A program made the translations under genes and the position numbers. A stretch of 64,000 nucleotides of DNA from Jacaranda mimosifolia (lineage: Eukaryota; Streptophyta; Magnoliopsida; Lamiales; Bignoniaceae), in NCBI GenBank assembly GCA_018894105.1, contig CM032121.1:32096230-32160229 (forward strand). Direction: 5' to 3'. Under the pieces are notes generated by a model. The model searched no databases, was not told the DNA's origin, and worked only from the letters and a program-made list of their open reading frames with translations. Positions 1 to 11,060 of the stretch are shown piece after piece (positions within the stretch are counted from its first letter, which is position 1; each line of letters opens with the position of its first letter).

Positions 1-4
1 GCTT

Positions 5-965
5 AATTCGACGTATGGAACAACACATAAGTGACCCTAATACGAAAAAATCATGATTTGTTAAGAAATGGTTTGGATACGCACGTGTTGAAATGGTTTG
101 GAACACAAATACCCACATCCAACCATTTGCGCTGCTATTCATACTAGTATAAACCATTGATGCAAGAGCCAAATGAGTCTTCCCAACACCACCATCGAAA
201 ACCAGTGATGCATGAGCCAAATGTGTCATCCTGACACCATCATCAAAAACCAGTTAATCGATATGAGTTCTAAGATTAATACGCCATGGTCTTATGATCA
301 TGCAATGGTTGGATTAAGTCGAATTGAACTTGATCCCTAATGTGCTGAGAATGATACCGAAAATTCGCAAAAAAGTACCCAGTATTGGCATTTATGTAGT
401 TAGAACTGCATTTATGTATTTAATTTGCTAAAATTGTGTACTTATTTTGCTTTTTTATGTACTTGCTTTTCCAAAAGCCGAGATGAGACTCAATTCGATG
501 CGTGGAACTACACATAAGACACCCTAACATGACAAAGTCATGGTTTGTTGAAAAAATAGTTGCGATAGTACGTGTTGAAATGGTTGGGAACTTAAACACC
601 CACATCCAACCACTTGCACTCTCATTCATAGTAGTATAAACCATTGATGCATGAGCCAAATGAGTCAACCTATCATAACTATATGAGGCTTAGTATTAAT
701 ACGCCACAGTCTTATGATCATGCAATGGTCGGATCAGGCCGAATTGAGCTCAATCCCTAATGTGTTGAGAATGATACCGAAAATCTACGAAGAAGTACCC
801 ACTATTGGCATTAATGTACTCCAAAGCTGTGTTTATGTACTTAATTTGCTAACACAATCTTAGCAAATTAAGTACATAAACACAGCTTTGGTGTACTTAT
901 TTTACGTGTTTATGCACTTCAAAATTGTGTTTATGTACTGAGTTATTCCTAGTTATGTACTTATT
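5..965. repeat. Tandem duplication, about 487-bp unit
   Basis: Two diverged copies of the same block follow each other, the second starting near 491. Both contain the words AATTCGA, CACATAAG, CCCACATCCAACCA, TAAACCATTGATGCA and GAGAATGATACCGAAAAT in the same order. The first copy also has a short internal duplication (GATGCA-GAGCCAAATG at about 160 and 207). Both copies end in GTACTT-rich sequence like that seen inside the MULE at 20006-37145. This suggests, but does not prove, that the left edge belongs to a related MULE. Confidence 0.75.
821..891. repeat. Perfect 32-bp inverted repeat with 7-nt loop
   Basis: Arm 821-852 and arm 860-891 are exact reverse complements (first arm starts CCAAAGCTGTG and ends TTTGCTAA). 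The loop is CACAATC. The arms show no mismatch although the surrounding copies are clearly diverged, so the fold-back looks recent or is maintained by gene conversion. Confidence 0.95.
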
Positions 966-1189
966 TTGAGCTAACTTATAACATATATATCTTTATCAGT
1001 GGTATTTATGTATAAAATTTCAAATTATACTATAAACTATAAACACCATCCATTCTAATCATCCAAATATATAAATAAATGTTATCCAGTAAGAATGTCA
1101 GAAATACTAAAACAGTCACGCTACATACAAAAAAGTCCATTCATCCAAATAATAGCCATCCGAACATCATCATTTACCCCTGAAATACA

Positions 1190-2275
1190 TTAAATCATGC
1201 TCATCTGTTAGAATATTTTCAGCAATATGTGCTCAATATGCATCTATAGAACATTCATTTGCATATTGCTAGAAATCCTTAGTGTTTTTTGCATAACACT
1301 CAGCCCAAAGACATACATAAACTGCACAGTCTAGGCCCCCATTTTGTTGGCAACTAAAATGTATTTGCACTTTCTTTTTTTTGTGGCACAATATACCCCA
1401 ATGAGTGTTTTATGTATCCAATCATAAACTTAGCCTGCAAAAGTATTTGTTAGATTTTATTCAAATACTTGGATGAATGTATCACAAATATAAGTGAACT
1501 TACTAAAACTTTTGTTGTTGCTTTTGTTTGGGGAGATCAAGATGAGTTCATTTGTATGAACTTCTTCTAAGTCGTGTCCAACACAAGGAGGAACCCGTGA
1601 TAATGACTGTTGATGGGGAATATAATAAATTGGCACTTGCTCAGCACATCTAAATTCAACTCTTCTAGGAACTTGTGCATGCTCAGTTGATCAATAAATT
1701 TTGGAAATTCATCTTGCTTTATAGCAAGTTCTTATTCGCTCTCTCAAGTTCTCTCAGAATTTCCTTCTATCAACAATTAATGTTAGAACTTGTTAGATCA
1801 AGTTATTTGTAGTTGAAAATACAAAACAAACACTACATACCTGCACATATGGATTCAAACACCAAATATCATGATCACATTTTTCTCTAAATGAATGGCT
1901 GCACAAGATCTTTATGTAGCAATCAATTAAATCTGACCTCAACTCTTTCCCGAACAACATATTGCACATCATGTATCCTTCAATTTGTAGATCAAGTCCC
2001 TCCCAAATAGTAACACTACAACAATAAATTATCATGTTACTCAAATAATAAATTTACTATAAAAAGAATAATGTATATTCAATATAATTACTCCATTTTA
2101 TCTTGATGCAAATATAAGTCAATAATTTCTCTCTCTTTATTAGATATCTCGGATTGCCTTGTATAGTGTGCTCATCCTCAAAACTGATTAAAGAAGTCCT
2201 CATTATCTGATAAATTAGATTATGCAGATCCAACTTCTATCAACTCAGTATTTTGGATGTTCTTCATATTCTCCT
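1190..2275 (-). pseudogene. ULP1-like cysteine protease (peptidase C48) gene remnant
   Basis: Read on the minus strand, codons near 1350-1319 give QQNGGLDCAVYVC, the Gln/Cys box of ULP1 (C48) de-SUMOylating-type proteases; the Cys codon is 1326-1328 and the oxyanion Gln 1344-1346. The same frame carries an HW pair upstream, as expected for the catalytic His region, but closer to the Gln box than usual. An upstream exon 1841-2015 has a clean acceptor (TTGTTGTAG) and donor (CAG|GTATGT) and encodes ELRSDLIDCYIKILC and DIWCLNPYVQ, typical of the start of this domain in plant ULP-like proteins. A further coding-like piece lies at about 2095-2275. Several in-frame stops show it is dead. Such genes are known cargo of some plant MULEs; that this one was MULE-borne is inferred. 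Confidence 0.62.
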
Positions 2276-3598
2276 ATCAAAAATACAATACACATATCTA
2301 GTACTTCAGTCTAGCTATGTAGTATATTTTCTAATGCAATTCAGTATTTGTCTCACTTACATCAAGTATAAAAACTCATAAATGCAATATTTAAAACTTG
2401 TAAACACATTCCTTAAGTCAAGTGTAGCACTAGGATCCAATAGTAAAGCACAAAAATAGCTAAATTAACTAGGCTTCACTCGAGACCAAGGATCTAATTG
2501 TGCTTTAAATTCAGATTTGGATTAAGGATTATCTTGAATGCTAAAAATCGAAGGAAAGGAGCAAGAACACTTCAACACTTGAAAATTATCTTCCAATGGC
2601 ACAGAAGGTTCATGGCAACAGTTGTATATCCAAATCACCTCAGAATTGGCTAAAATTTGGACACATGAGAACCAACACATTGATGAAGTTCCAGCAAAAA
2701 ATTCAGGCAAAACAAAAAATTGAAAACCACTCCAGAAATGCCTACAAACAAACTAGACTGTAATGGAACTCCAAAAGCTAAGCAATCCAAAGGTATTGCC
2801 TTTAATATGATAATCCACACACCAATGGCAAATCCAATTCTCTCCTAGATCAGCTGGAAAATCAAGGAAAGAAGAGAAAGGTTGAAGGCTGAAGTTAGGA
2901 GGAGGGAGGGGTGAAGAAAATGTGAAGCCTCAACTCATGAGAGAATCACACAAAATTGGAGGGAAAAATGGAATTTAAATTTTAGATCTAGATTTTGCAA
3001 GCTTAGCTTTCACATGGCTGGCCACTATATCTATATATAGAGGGAGGGAAGTTGTGATGTTAGTTGGCATCACACCTCCCATGAGGTGCCACCTAAGCAA
3101 GCAAGTTGCATGTGAAATTCACATTTTACTTGCATATGAATTTCATTTGAAATCTTCATTTCATCTCATGAAATATCATCCAAATTAATTCAAATGCACT
3201 CCAAATCAAATATTTCATTTTGAATTTCCCTCCAAATTAATTCTTCACATTAATTAAATTAACCCCTCAATTTAATTAATTAAGCTTCACTTAACTCTTT
3301 ATGTCAATTAGCTTAACTCCTTAAGCTAGAATGTGCCAACTTAACTCTTAAGTCAACTTAACCAATTGATAGTCATATGGCGCCAATTAAATTAACTCCT
3401 TAATTTAATTGGTCTAATTTAACTCCTTCAATTATTTAGATTAATTTAAAAATTAAATTAATCAAGCCAAAATGACTAAAAGTTAGTCAATCGTTTCTCT
3501 CCAAAAATCGGTCAAGTGGAATTTCTAACCCTTAGAAAATTCCCTTCATCGAATAAGATTTTCAATTGACTTTTGTGTGTGACCCATTAGGTTCTACC
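2276..3598 (-). other. Probable LTR remnant, interrupted by the gag-only element
   Basis: No gene is seen. The stretch has LTR-like features on the minus strand: a palindromic TATA-like CTATATATAG near 3032, followed by a purine-rich segment. The TTTTGTGTGTGACCCATTAG word near 3572 is of a kind I recall from plant LTRs. It stops exactly where the next LTR begins (3599), so it may be the target of that insertion. Short ORFs here are unconvincing. Confidence 0.35.
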
Positions 3599-6500
3599 TG
3601 TAGCACCCCGACCGAAAGGCACTTGCTCCCGACTGAGGTGCTACTCCGATCGAATTTTCAAGATTTTCCAAAATACAAGATATGTACCTCCAAGATTTTT
3701 CAATTTAAACAACTCCATAATGACCCAAATAATGAGTAAGATCATAGTCAATTAATGACATCTACGTCAACCATTCATGCTGCAAAATTTCACCCAAACC
3801 TGAGTCTCCAAAATTTACAATCGCCACAACCTTATGTCAAACATCTCATGCTCCAATATTTAAAACTTATTAAAAGATAAAGGGGTAGTGCATTGACAAA
3901 CACACTATTTACATTACACACATACACCACGTCCTTACCATTGTAGATACCATGATAGTGCTATTTATACTATGTACAATGGCCCAAGCAAATGTGTCTT
4001 CTATTCTTTCGACCTAGGGTAAAGAATAGAAAGAACCGTACAAAGAGGGTAAGACCAATGACTTAGTTGGGTAATGATCAAAATGCATGGACAAGATTTG
4101 TGAAGTACAATATAGGCATATAAGAACAACATTTATTTCAAGTATAAATAATTAAAGCACATCTCCAAGCAACAGGATACTGAAGAATAGATAGATTCCA
4201 CAAAATTTGCAGAATAAAGTTAAAGATCATGAGCTGACTCAATGCCGTCCCATACCAGTAAAGAGATATCTCAAGTTTTAGTACATAGCGTGGGAAATCT
4301 CATGTGTAGAACTCAAATATTGCATTAGTTTAAAGAATCACGTGTACAATTACGTTTCATAAAAGACTCAAATTCAGAATTTAGGGATAAGTTCAATCTT
4401 ATAAAACCGACCATACAAAAGCATTTTAATAAATCGACTGTATATGCATATTTAATCAAATTGATTGTACAAAAATGTTTTCACTTTGAATTTTATGCCA
4501 CAATCGCCATACAGAGCAGAATAAATCTAAAATCACTTCCAAATTAATTAGTAAGATAATTTCCATGACCAATGTATAATACGGGCAAGTAAGCATGACT
4601 ACCTCTATCACCATGGGTCAGCTAACATTGTTGCCTTAGTAGATGTGGCCTCCACAACCATTATAGAGTAATTACAGGCTGGTAGGACGGCCTCCACAGG
4701 CAATATATCACGAGCCGGTAGAGACGGCCTCCACAACCATTATATTACGGGCCGATAGAGATGACCTCCTCAACCATTTATTACGAGCTGGTAGAGACAG
4801 CCTCCACAACCAATATATTACGGGCTAGTAGATATGGCCTCCACAACTATTATATTATAGGCTTGTAGAGACAGCCTCCACAACCAATATATTACGGGCC
4901 AGTAGAGATGGCCTCCACAACCATTATATTATAGGTTGGTAGAGACGGCCTCCACAACCAATATACTACATGCCAATAAAGATGGCCTCCACAACCAATA
5001 TAAACCAATAACAACTTGTTATCAAAACTATTTCACAATCCACATCATAAAATATTGCAATTGGATCGAGATTCAATTGGTCAAACCGTAGTTCAGTTGT
5101 CAACTAGAATCCAATTTAGGCGAGATCATCAGAAAATTCCCAATTTCAAACGATACTTTTCAAAGTTCCTCGAATGAAAATATTGTTAATCAAAATCTCT
5201 TATTTTTAAATAATTGTTCAAGGGTAACATTTGAGAAAGGAGTCAAGCGAAATATTTAGATAATAATGCAAGAGTTTAGAGATAAATATATCAGAAGTAG
5301 AACGGTACGGAACAATGATTTAGTTTCTTAGTTTCAATGCAGGAACGAATAGGCAATAGTATGATATTTCCTAGATATAGATGTTTTTCCCAGCAAGGAA
5401 AGGTAGTATAAACCTCGCCTGACCGTATCAAGTGGTGGAGCTTTTCTCAATGAGTCCGATAGTTCATGTCCTCGTTACCTACTTGTCCCAAAATATAGTA
5501 TAAGGAATACTGAAATAATCATCAACCTAATTTCCTAACCAATGCAGCTATATTTACTAAATTGACAACTCTATTTTTGTTCCATACCTCTTACTAATTT
5601 TTAAATGCATTTATTCCTAATAAATTTGTTGTTTGTTTGATGATATTTCATTGTAATTTCCTTAAATTTCTTAAGTCAAATACTGAAAGAAGCATTAAAT
5701 ATTGTCAAATTATTAATCATGTTAAATACTTATGTATTTAGATATTGCTTATCTTATCATGGAACATTCTTTCAGTATAATAGATACCTTAAACCAATAA
5801 TATAATTATTATCCCGTTCTCATAACTCAAGGTCTTAAATTAGTTTAATTACAAGTTATCAGGCCTAGATCACGAGGAATTATTCTTATCAAACTTTATT
5901 CTTAATGTTAACCTTAACACGGAATATTATCATAGCCTTGGCCTCCAACTAGCCGACTCTTTTCAGCTTGTCAAATCCACCCTTTTAACTTATTCTCATT
6001 CCAATGTCTATATAATTGAATTTCTTAAACTTTGGTCCAATACTTTATTTGTAACATATCTTATTAGGGTGTATGGCATGAATTAATTCAATAATCCTCA
6101 ACTTTCTAAATTTAGTCCATGATCATCTTTTATTGCCAATACTTATGAGTTAATTAATAATTTACATCAAAATTGTAATTTAATAACCTTGTTTCATGTT
6201 ATTATCAAGTTCCAAATTAAAATCTTAATTAAACTGGAAAAATCAATCGAATAGCATTCGATTAAGAGATTTTACTCAAATTGGATAATTGGGAATTTGA
6301 GTTTAAGTCCAAAATTAGTCTAGAAGAGTCCAGAATTAGATTTAAGGCTTTGCCAGGATCGCCGCCGGAGTGCCGCCGTCGACCGTCGCCAAAGATAAAA
6401 ACTAACACCACTGGAGGATGCTCCTCGATGAGCCTAGTAAAAACCTCCAAACAATTTCTCCTTATGCTGTCTTCTTGCCAGCGAATTGGACAAAAACTGC

Positions 6501-7197
6501 CACTAAAGCCCTAGCACCGCCGCCTCCTTTCTGCCTCAAGTACTCCACCATCAACCGTCAAAACCAGAAATTGAACTTACCTACGTGTTCCTCTCATCGA
6601 GCCCGTCAAAATCCACCTAATTTTCATTATTTTGACTACCGAAAGTCAGCAACCCACCACTACCACTGCTTGTTCTGCGGAGCTTTTGGTACCGTTGTGT
6701 TTGTTGAGCTGAGAGGAAGCTAAATATAGCTTTGGTTTTCAATTTGGAGCTAAATTGGAGGAAAACTAAGTTTGGGAGGAGTAGGGGTCGCGTTTGAGAA
6801 TTTAACTAAATTCTATCCTTAATCTTATATATATAAATTATTTTCCAGCTTCTTCAGTTTTGCCCCAAATTTTTTAGGCTGCCTTCAATTGAGCCCAAGA
6901 GTTTCAGCCGTCTTTTTGTTTGACCCAGAACTTTCAATTCAGCCCTTTAGAGTTTTTAATTTTTCACATTGGCCCATAACATTCTTAATTCCAATCAATT
7001 AAGTCCTCATTTATTTATTTTGAAGTCCTTAAAATTTTAACTTCATCACATTGACCTCTAAATTTTATAATTTTAGGCAATCTAACCCTTTTCTTATTTG
7101 CAACTGAATCCTTCAATTCCCAATATTTATGCCTAAAACTTAGTTAATTTAATTTTAAGCAATTTCAATTTATAATTCCCAAAATCAGGGTGTTACA
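3599..7197 (-). repeat. LTR-A (3' LTR of gag-only element), 3.6 kb
   Basis: It starts TGTAGCACCCC and ends GGGTGTTACA on the plus strand, giving TG...CA ends in both readings. The adjoining 7198-7212 reads as a purine-rich tract on the minus strand, so this is the 3' LTR. It holds a 37-bp minisatellite (4635-5006) and a GC-rich block (about 6340-6720). The plus-strand ORF at 6418-6723 lies in that block antisense to the element and is not a credible gene. Confidence 0.85.
4635..5006. repeat. 37-bp minisatellite, about 10 copies, in LTR-A
   Basis: The unit reads GGTAGAGACGGCCTCCACAA followed by a CCATTATATTACGGGCC-like tail and repeats about ten times. The homologous place in LTR-B (12093-12203) has only about three copies, so the array has changed length since the two LTRs were made. 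Confidence 0.9.
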
Positions 7198-8207
7198 CTA
7201 TCCCATCCCTTAAAAGAATCTAGTCCATAGATTCTCATCTGACATCTGGGAAAACTCAGAATATCGTTGATACTTATGTGGGATATTGATCTAGTTATAT
7301 TCTTTCATAGGTTGGCTGCTAAAGTTGCTTTGATCCGACTTGGGCAAGTCTTGTTTACAATGTCCGTCATCTCTCTTGTTTCCTTATCTAAATGGGTTGA
7401 AATATTGCTAGTGTTCACGTTCTAGTTCTAGTTCAACTTTATAGTGAAATAGAGAAGGAAGGGTATTATAAAGGTCACATGAAATTTGGGAGGAGTATGG
7501 GTCGCATTTTAGTATTTAACTAAATTCTTTACTTAATCTTATATACATAAATTATTTTCCAACTTCTTCAGTTTGGCCCCTGAGTTTTTAGACTGCCTTC
7601 AATTGGGCCCAAGAGTTTCAACCGCCTTTCTGTTTGATCCCAAAACTTTCAATTCAACCAATTAGAGTTTTTAGCTTTTCACATTGGCCCGTAACATTCT
7701 TAATTCTAGTCAATCAAGCTGTCATTTATTTATTTTGACGTCCTTGAGCTTTTAACATCATTACATTGACCCCGAAATTTTATAATTTTGGGCAATCAAA
7801 CTCTTTTCTTAGTTGCAACTAAATACCTCAATTCCTAATATTTATGCCTAAAACTTAGTTAATTTAATTTTAAGCAATTTCAATTTATAATTCTCAAAAT
7901 CGGGGTGTTACACTCTTTCCCCTTAAAAGAATCTGGTGCCTAGATTCTCATTTGACATTCAAGGAAACTCAAAATATCACTTACACTTATGTAGGATATT
8001 GATCTGGTTATATTCCTTCATAAACTAGCTGCTAAAGTTTGTTTAATTCGACTTGGACAAGTCTTGTTTACAATGTCGGTCACCACTCTTGTTTCCTTAT
8101 TTAAATAGGCTAAAATATTGCCGATGTTCACGTTCTAGTTCTAGTTTAACTTCATAGTGAAACAAGGAGATATAGATGGATGGGTATTATGAAGGTCATA
8201 CTTAATT
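6780..8207 (-). repeat. Tandemly duplicated LTR-end/polypurine module, about 715 bp x 2
   Basis: The last 420 bp of LTR-A plus about 300 bp of adjoining internal sequence (6780-7493) occur again directly after it (7494-8207). The second copy has its own LTR-like terminus ending GGGGTGTTACA at 7912 followed by a CTCTTTCCCC tract. The element therefore has two candidate polypurine-tract/LTR junctions. The same duplication is present beside LTR-B (about 14030-15480). Confidence 0.8.
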
Positions 8208-8236
8208 TGGCTAAGATATTATAATGTAATTCATAG

Positions 8237-9410
8237 TTAGGGAACATCATGTGGATCCGGTGCGTTCCCCTGGGTAGGGGCATTAACACAAGTTGGGATG
8301 TTCTCTCTTTTGGGCTCCACCCATTTCTTGTTCTTAGGACAATTCTTGATATAATGTTCATCACTACCGCACCGTTTGCACTTCGTGGATTCTCTATGAC
8401 GAGTGTCACCACAAAATCCACAAGATTTTCTTGGATTTGGTTGGGATGGACGAAGAGCATTTCCCATCTAGAAGGGGTAGCTAGATGTTACTTCATCTTG
8501 AATCTCATGTTGTTTCCTTCCAGAGTCATTTCTTTCTCTACCTTGAGTTCTGGACCCAAAAGTCTTTCTCTGCTTTATCTTTTCTTCAATCTTAAGTTAC
8601 TCTTTAAGTTCTGATTCTACTTGCATGGCCCTATTCATAGCTCTGCTATAAGTGGGCAATTCACAAGCTATAAAGATTCTCCACAACTCAAGTTTTAACC
8701 CTTCAACAAACTTTTGTGTTCTATGACCCTTATCACCTAATATATGTGGTCCATACTGGATTGAGCGATTAAATTTGGCTTCATATTAGCACACCAACAT
8801 AGATTCTTGAATAAGCTCCATAAAATCCTGTTCCCGAGCATTCTTTACCACATCAAGTATAAACTTATTCATAAATTCACTTTTGAAATTCTTCAAGGTA
8901 TAAGATGTACAATTGTGACTCCACTTTTGGTTCAACAATCGCCACCAAGATAGATGTCTTTTCCTAAAAGAAAAGTGGCAAACATGACTTTCTATTCATC
9001 TTAGTAATGCTGCACTCAAAAATTTTCTCAACTCCCTTAATCCACACCTCAACACTTTGATTGTTTAGTTCACTCATAAAACTTAGGGGGTTGTATCTAA
9101 GAACTCAATCTAGCATTCGATTTGCAGTAGATTCTACAATATTTTGAGTACTACAAACTTGACTTTGCGGCTGTCTGAGTTCCATGAATTGTTGCCATAT
9201 GGTGAACATTTGCTTTGCAGGTTGTCTTCTTGCCCCCTGGTTTATTGGTAGGTTTGGCATCGTGCTCTCTTCATGCACGAGGTGTCCTTGGTTGGGAGTA
9301 TTTTCTACTTGATCCTCTTGTACTCTAGCTTGATTAGTGGGTGGTCGTCTTCTACGACCTTGAACCGACCAAGACAAGGAAAGTGATTGAGGTTGTTCTT
9401 GTGATGCCAT
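8237..9410 (-). pseudogene. Gag protein of the gag-only element (broken)
   Basis: The start at 9410 gives MASQEQPQSLSLSW, a polar N-terminus. After a frame change the region about 9100-8590 reads as a Retrotrans_gag domain, with pieces such as LKNFKSEFMNKFILDVVKN and YEAKFNRSIQYGPHI, the usual FKxEFxxKY...YExxFxxLSxY pattern. The C-terminal part (8467-8237) has two zinc knuckles: CGFCGDTRHRESTKC and CKRCGSDEHYIKNC, overlapping by one shared Cys. Several stops and shifts break it. Gag would bind the element RNA and build the virus-like particle in the cytoplasm. The position between leader and 3' LTR with no pol is the diagnostic feature of the element. Confidence 0.75.
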
Positions 9411-11044
9411 TTGGTATGTACAATCTTCAAGTCTTATTAATAACACTAAATCTGCAGCGTTGAATAAGATCTCTTTTTAAATAATTTTCCAAACTTCTAT
9501 CCGTTCTTATCATAATATACAAAGATATGTTGAGTACAAGCTCATTCCACTTGATATAAAATACAAATGTGATTATCAAACAAGAGTTGGTAAGTGAGTT
9601 TACATTGACCTTACACATAAATTTATATAGGATATTCAGCAAACTCATCATTAGTTTAATTGAACACAAACAAAATTAAATACATCTAATATTAGTATTG
9701 TCAAGACAATATTATACTATTTTTCCTGAATTTACAATACAATTTCTTAGAACCTCATTTCTTATGAGCAATCTTTCCTTCTCCCTAATTCGTTGTCATC
9801 TAACAATCGTGCTAGTAAGCTCTTTTATAATAAGGAAACTAGTTACCTCAGATATTTGAATTGCAAACATATTTATACGCCATTCATTGATCATCTTAAA
9901 TGATTTCCTTATGGGAAATATTGCCTTCTTTCCTTCGCACATATCACTATGCAGCATATAGATCAATCTTATTATTGAGATGCCATTTCCAAACTAGCCA
10001 TATTATTGAGATCTTGATCCTATGTATACCAAACACTTAGGGCCCGTTCAGTTTCATTTCTGCACCTCATTTTTCACATTTTCTACTATTTGAAAATAGA
10101 AAACTTCACATTTTACACACTTTCACTCGAATCATTTTCATTCTCAAAACACATTCCCCAATAACCTATATATATTCTCTCTCTATTTTATTATCACTAT
10201 TTCTCTATACCTACAACCTATTAAATCCAATATAATCATTACTTTTCCAACAACCTATCCAAATAAAAACTCATTTGCAACTCATTTTCACTAACTACTT
10301 TTTTAAATTTTGGAAATAATGGAAATGGAAACTGAAAATGAAAATAAAACCAAACGGGGCCATATTATCCCAAACAACCTTTTATTTCGCAAATTCTGGT
10401 ATCACAAAAATATTTGTACGACAACATGATTCAAAAATGTTACTCCACCCACCATTAATAAGTCATATACATGATACCTCACAAGTAATGGACTATGTAC
10501 TGTTTGGCCATCCCAATACTAATCCTTTATTCTTGAATATCAAACAATATCTCAGAAGTTCACATCCTAACAAAATTTTCAAGTCAAACCTAATATCCAT
10601 TAATCCAAAAATTCTACATTCCACATTTCAAGAATATTGGAACCATCAACATACTACCTTCCTCCAAATAGCCATATCATTTAACCACCACACGCTCATG
10701 TCCACAATAATAATCCGAAGAGGTCTTTACACATCCAATTCGACTCTATCTAGAGCGATCATTTGCTTACCAATTGATGCGCTCCCAAACACGTTCGTAC
10801 CTATTATATAACCTCAAAAGTATCATTCTCCACAATTAGAAAAAGTCACATGTTTGATGCCTCCAGAGTTATGGATTATACATTGGTCGGCTGCCCAATC
10901 ATAACCCTTCACATCCTTTGGATTGAACGTTGTCCCAAAAATTCATGTCCTAATCAGATTTCAGAATCATGCTTAATCTCCACTGACCAAAACTTCCATA
11001 TTCCAAGTATCATATCCTAGCGTAGCTCAGGTTTTCAAACTTAA
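9411..11044 (-). other. Untranslated leader of gag-only element, with nested MITE
   Basis: Between gag and the primer-binding site there is no gene. About 350-bp diverged blocks repeat in tandem (ATGGACTATGTACTG near 10489 and ATGGATTATACATTGG near 10872 begin similar stretches). A 157-codon plus-strand frame at 10338-10811 is antisense to the element and starts inside the MITE, so it is treated as chance. Confidence 0.55.
10038..10363. mobile_element. MITE with GGGCCCGTT-type ends (hAT-like)
   Basis: The left end TAGGGCCCGTTCAGTTTCAT and the right end, read in reverse complement, TATGGCCCCGTTTGGTTTTAT, form imperfect terminal inverted repeats about 326 bp apart. The interior is AT-rich and non-coding. 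GGGCCCGTTTGG-like ends are common in plant hAT MITEs. I could not find a matching 8-bp target duplication. Confidence 0.6.
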
Positions 11045-11056
11045 GATTTGATACCA
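11045..11056 (-). promoter_or_regulatory. Primer-binding site, initiator-tRNA-Met type
   Basis: On the minus strand, TGGTATCAAATC lies four bases beyond the 3' end of LTR-B. It matches the first eight bases of the usual plant tRNA-iMet primer site (TGGTATCAGAGC). It fixes the element orientation and shows that LTR-B is its 5' LTR. Confidence 0.75.
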
Positions 11057-11060
11057 CCTT

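Noticed and set aside
6281..6723. ORFs of 77 and 101 codons in LTR-A
   Set aside because: LTR GC-rich block; the LTR-B counterpart (13623-13814) is shorter, and the solo LTR frames do not match.
10338..10811. 157-codon plus-strand ORF, the longest on that strand in the first 20 kb
   Set aside because: It starts inside a MITE and runs antisense through the leader of the gag-only element; no motif and no codon pattern support it.
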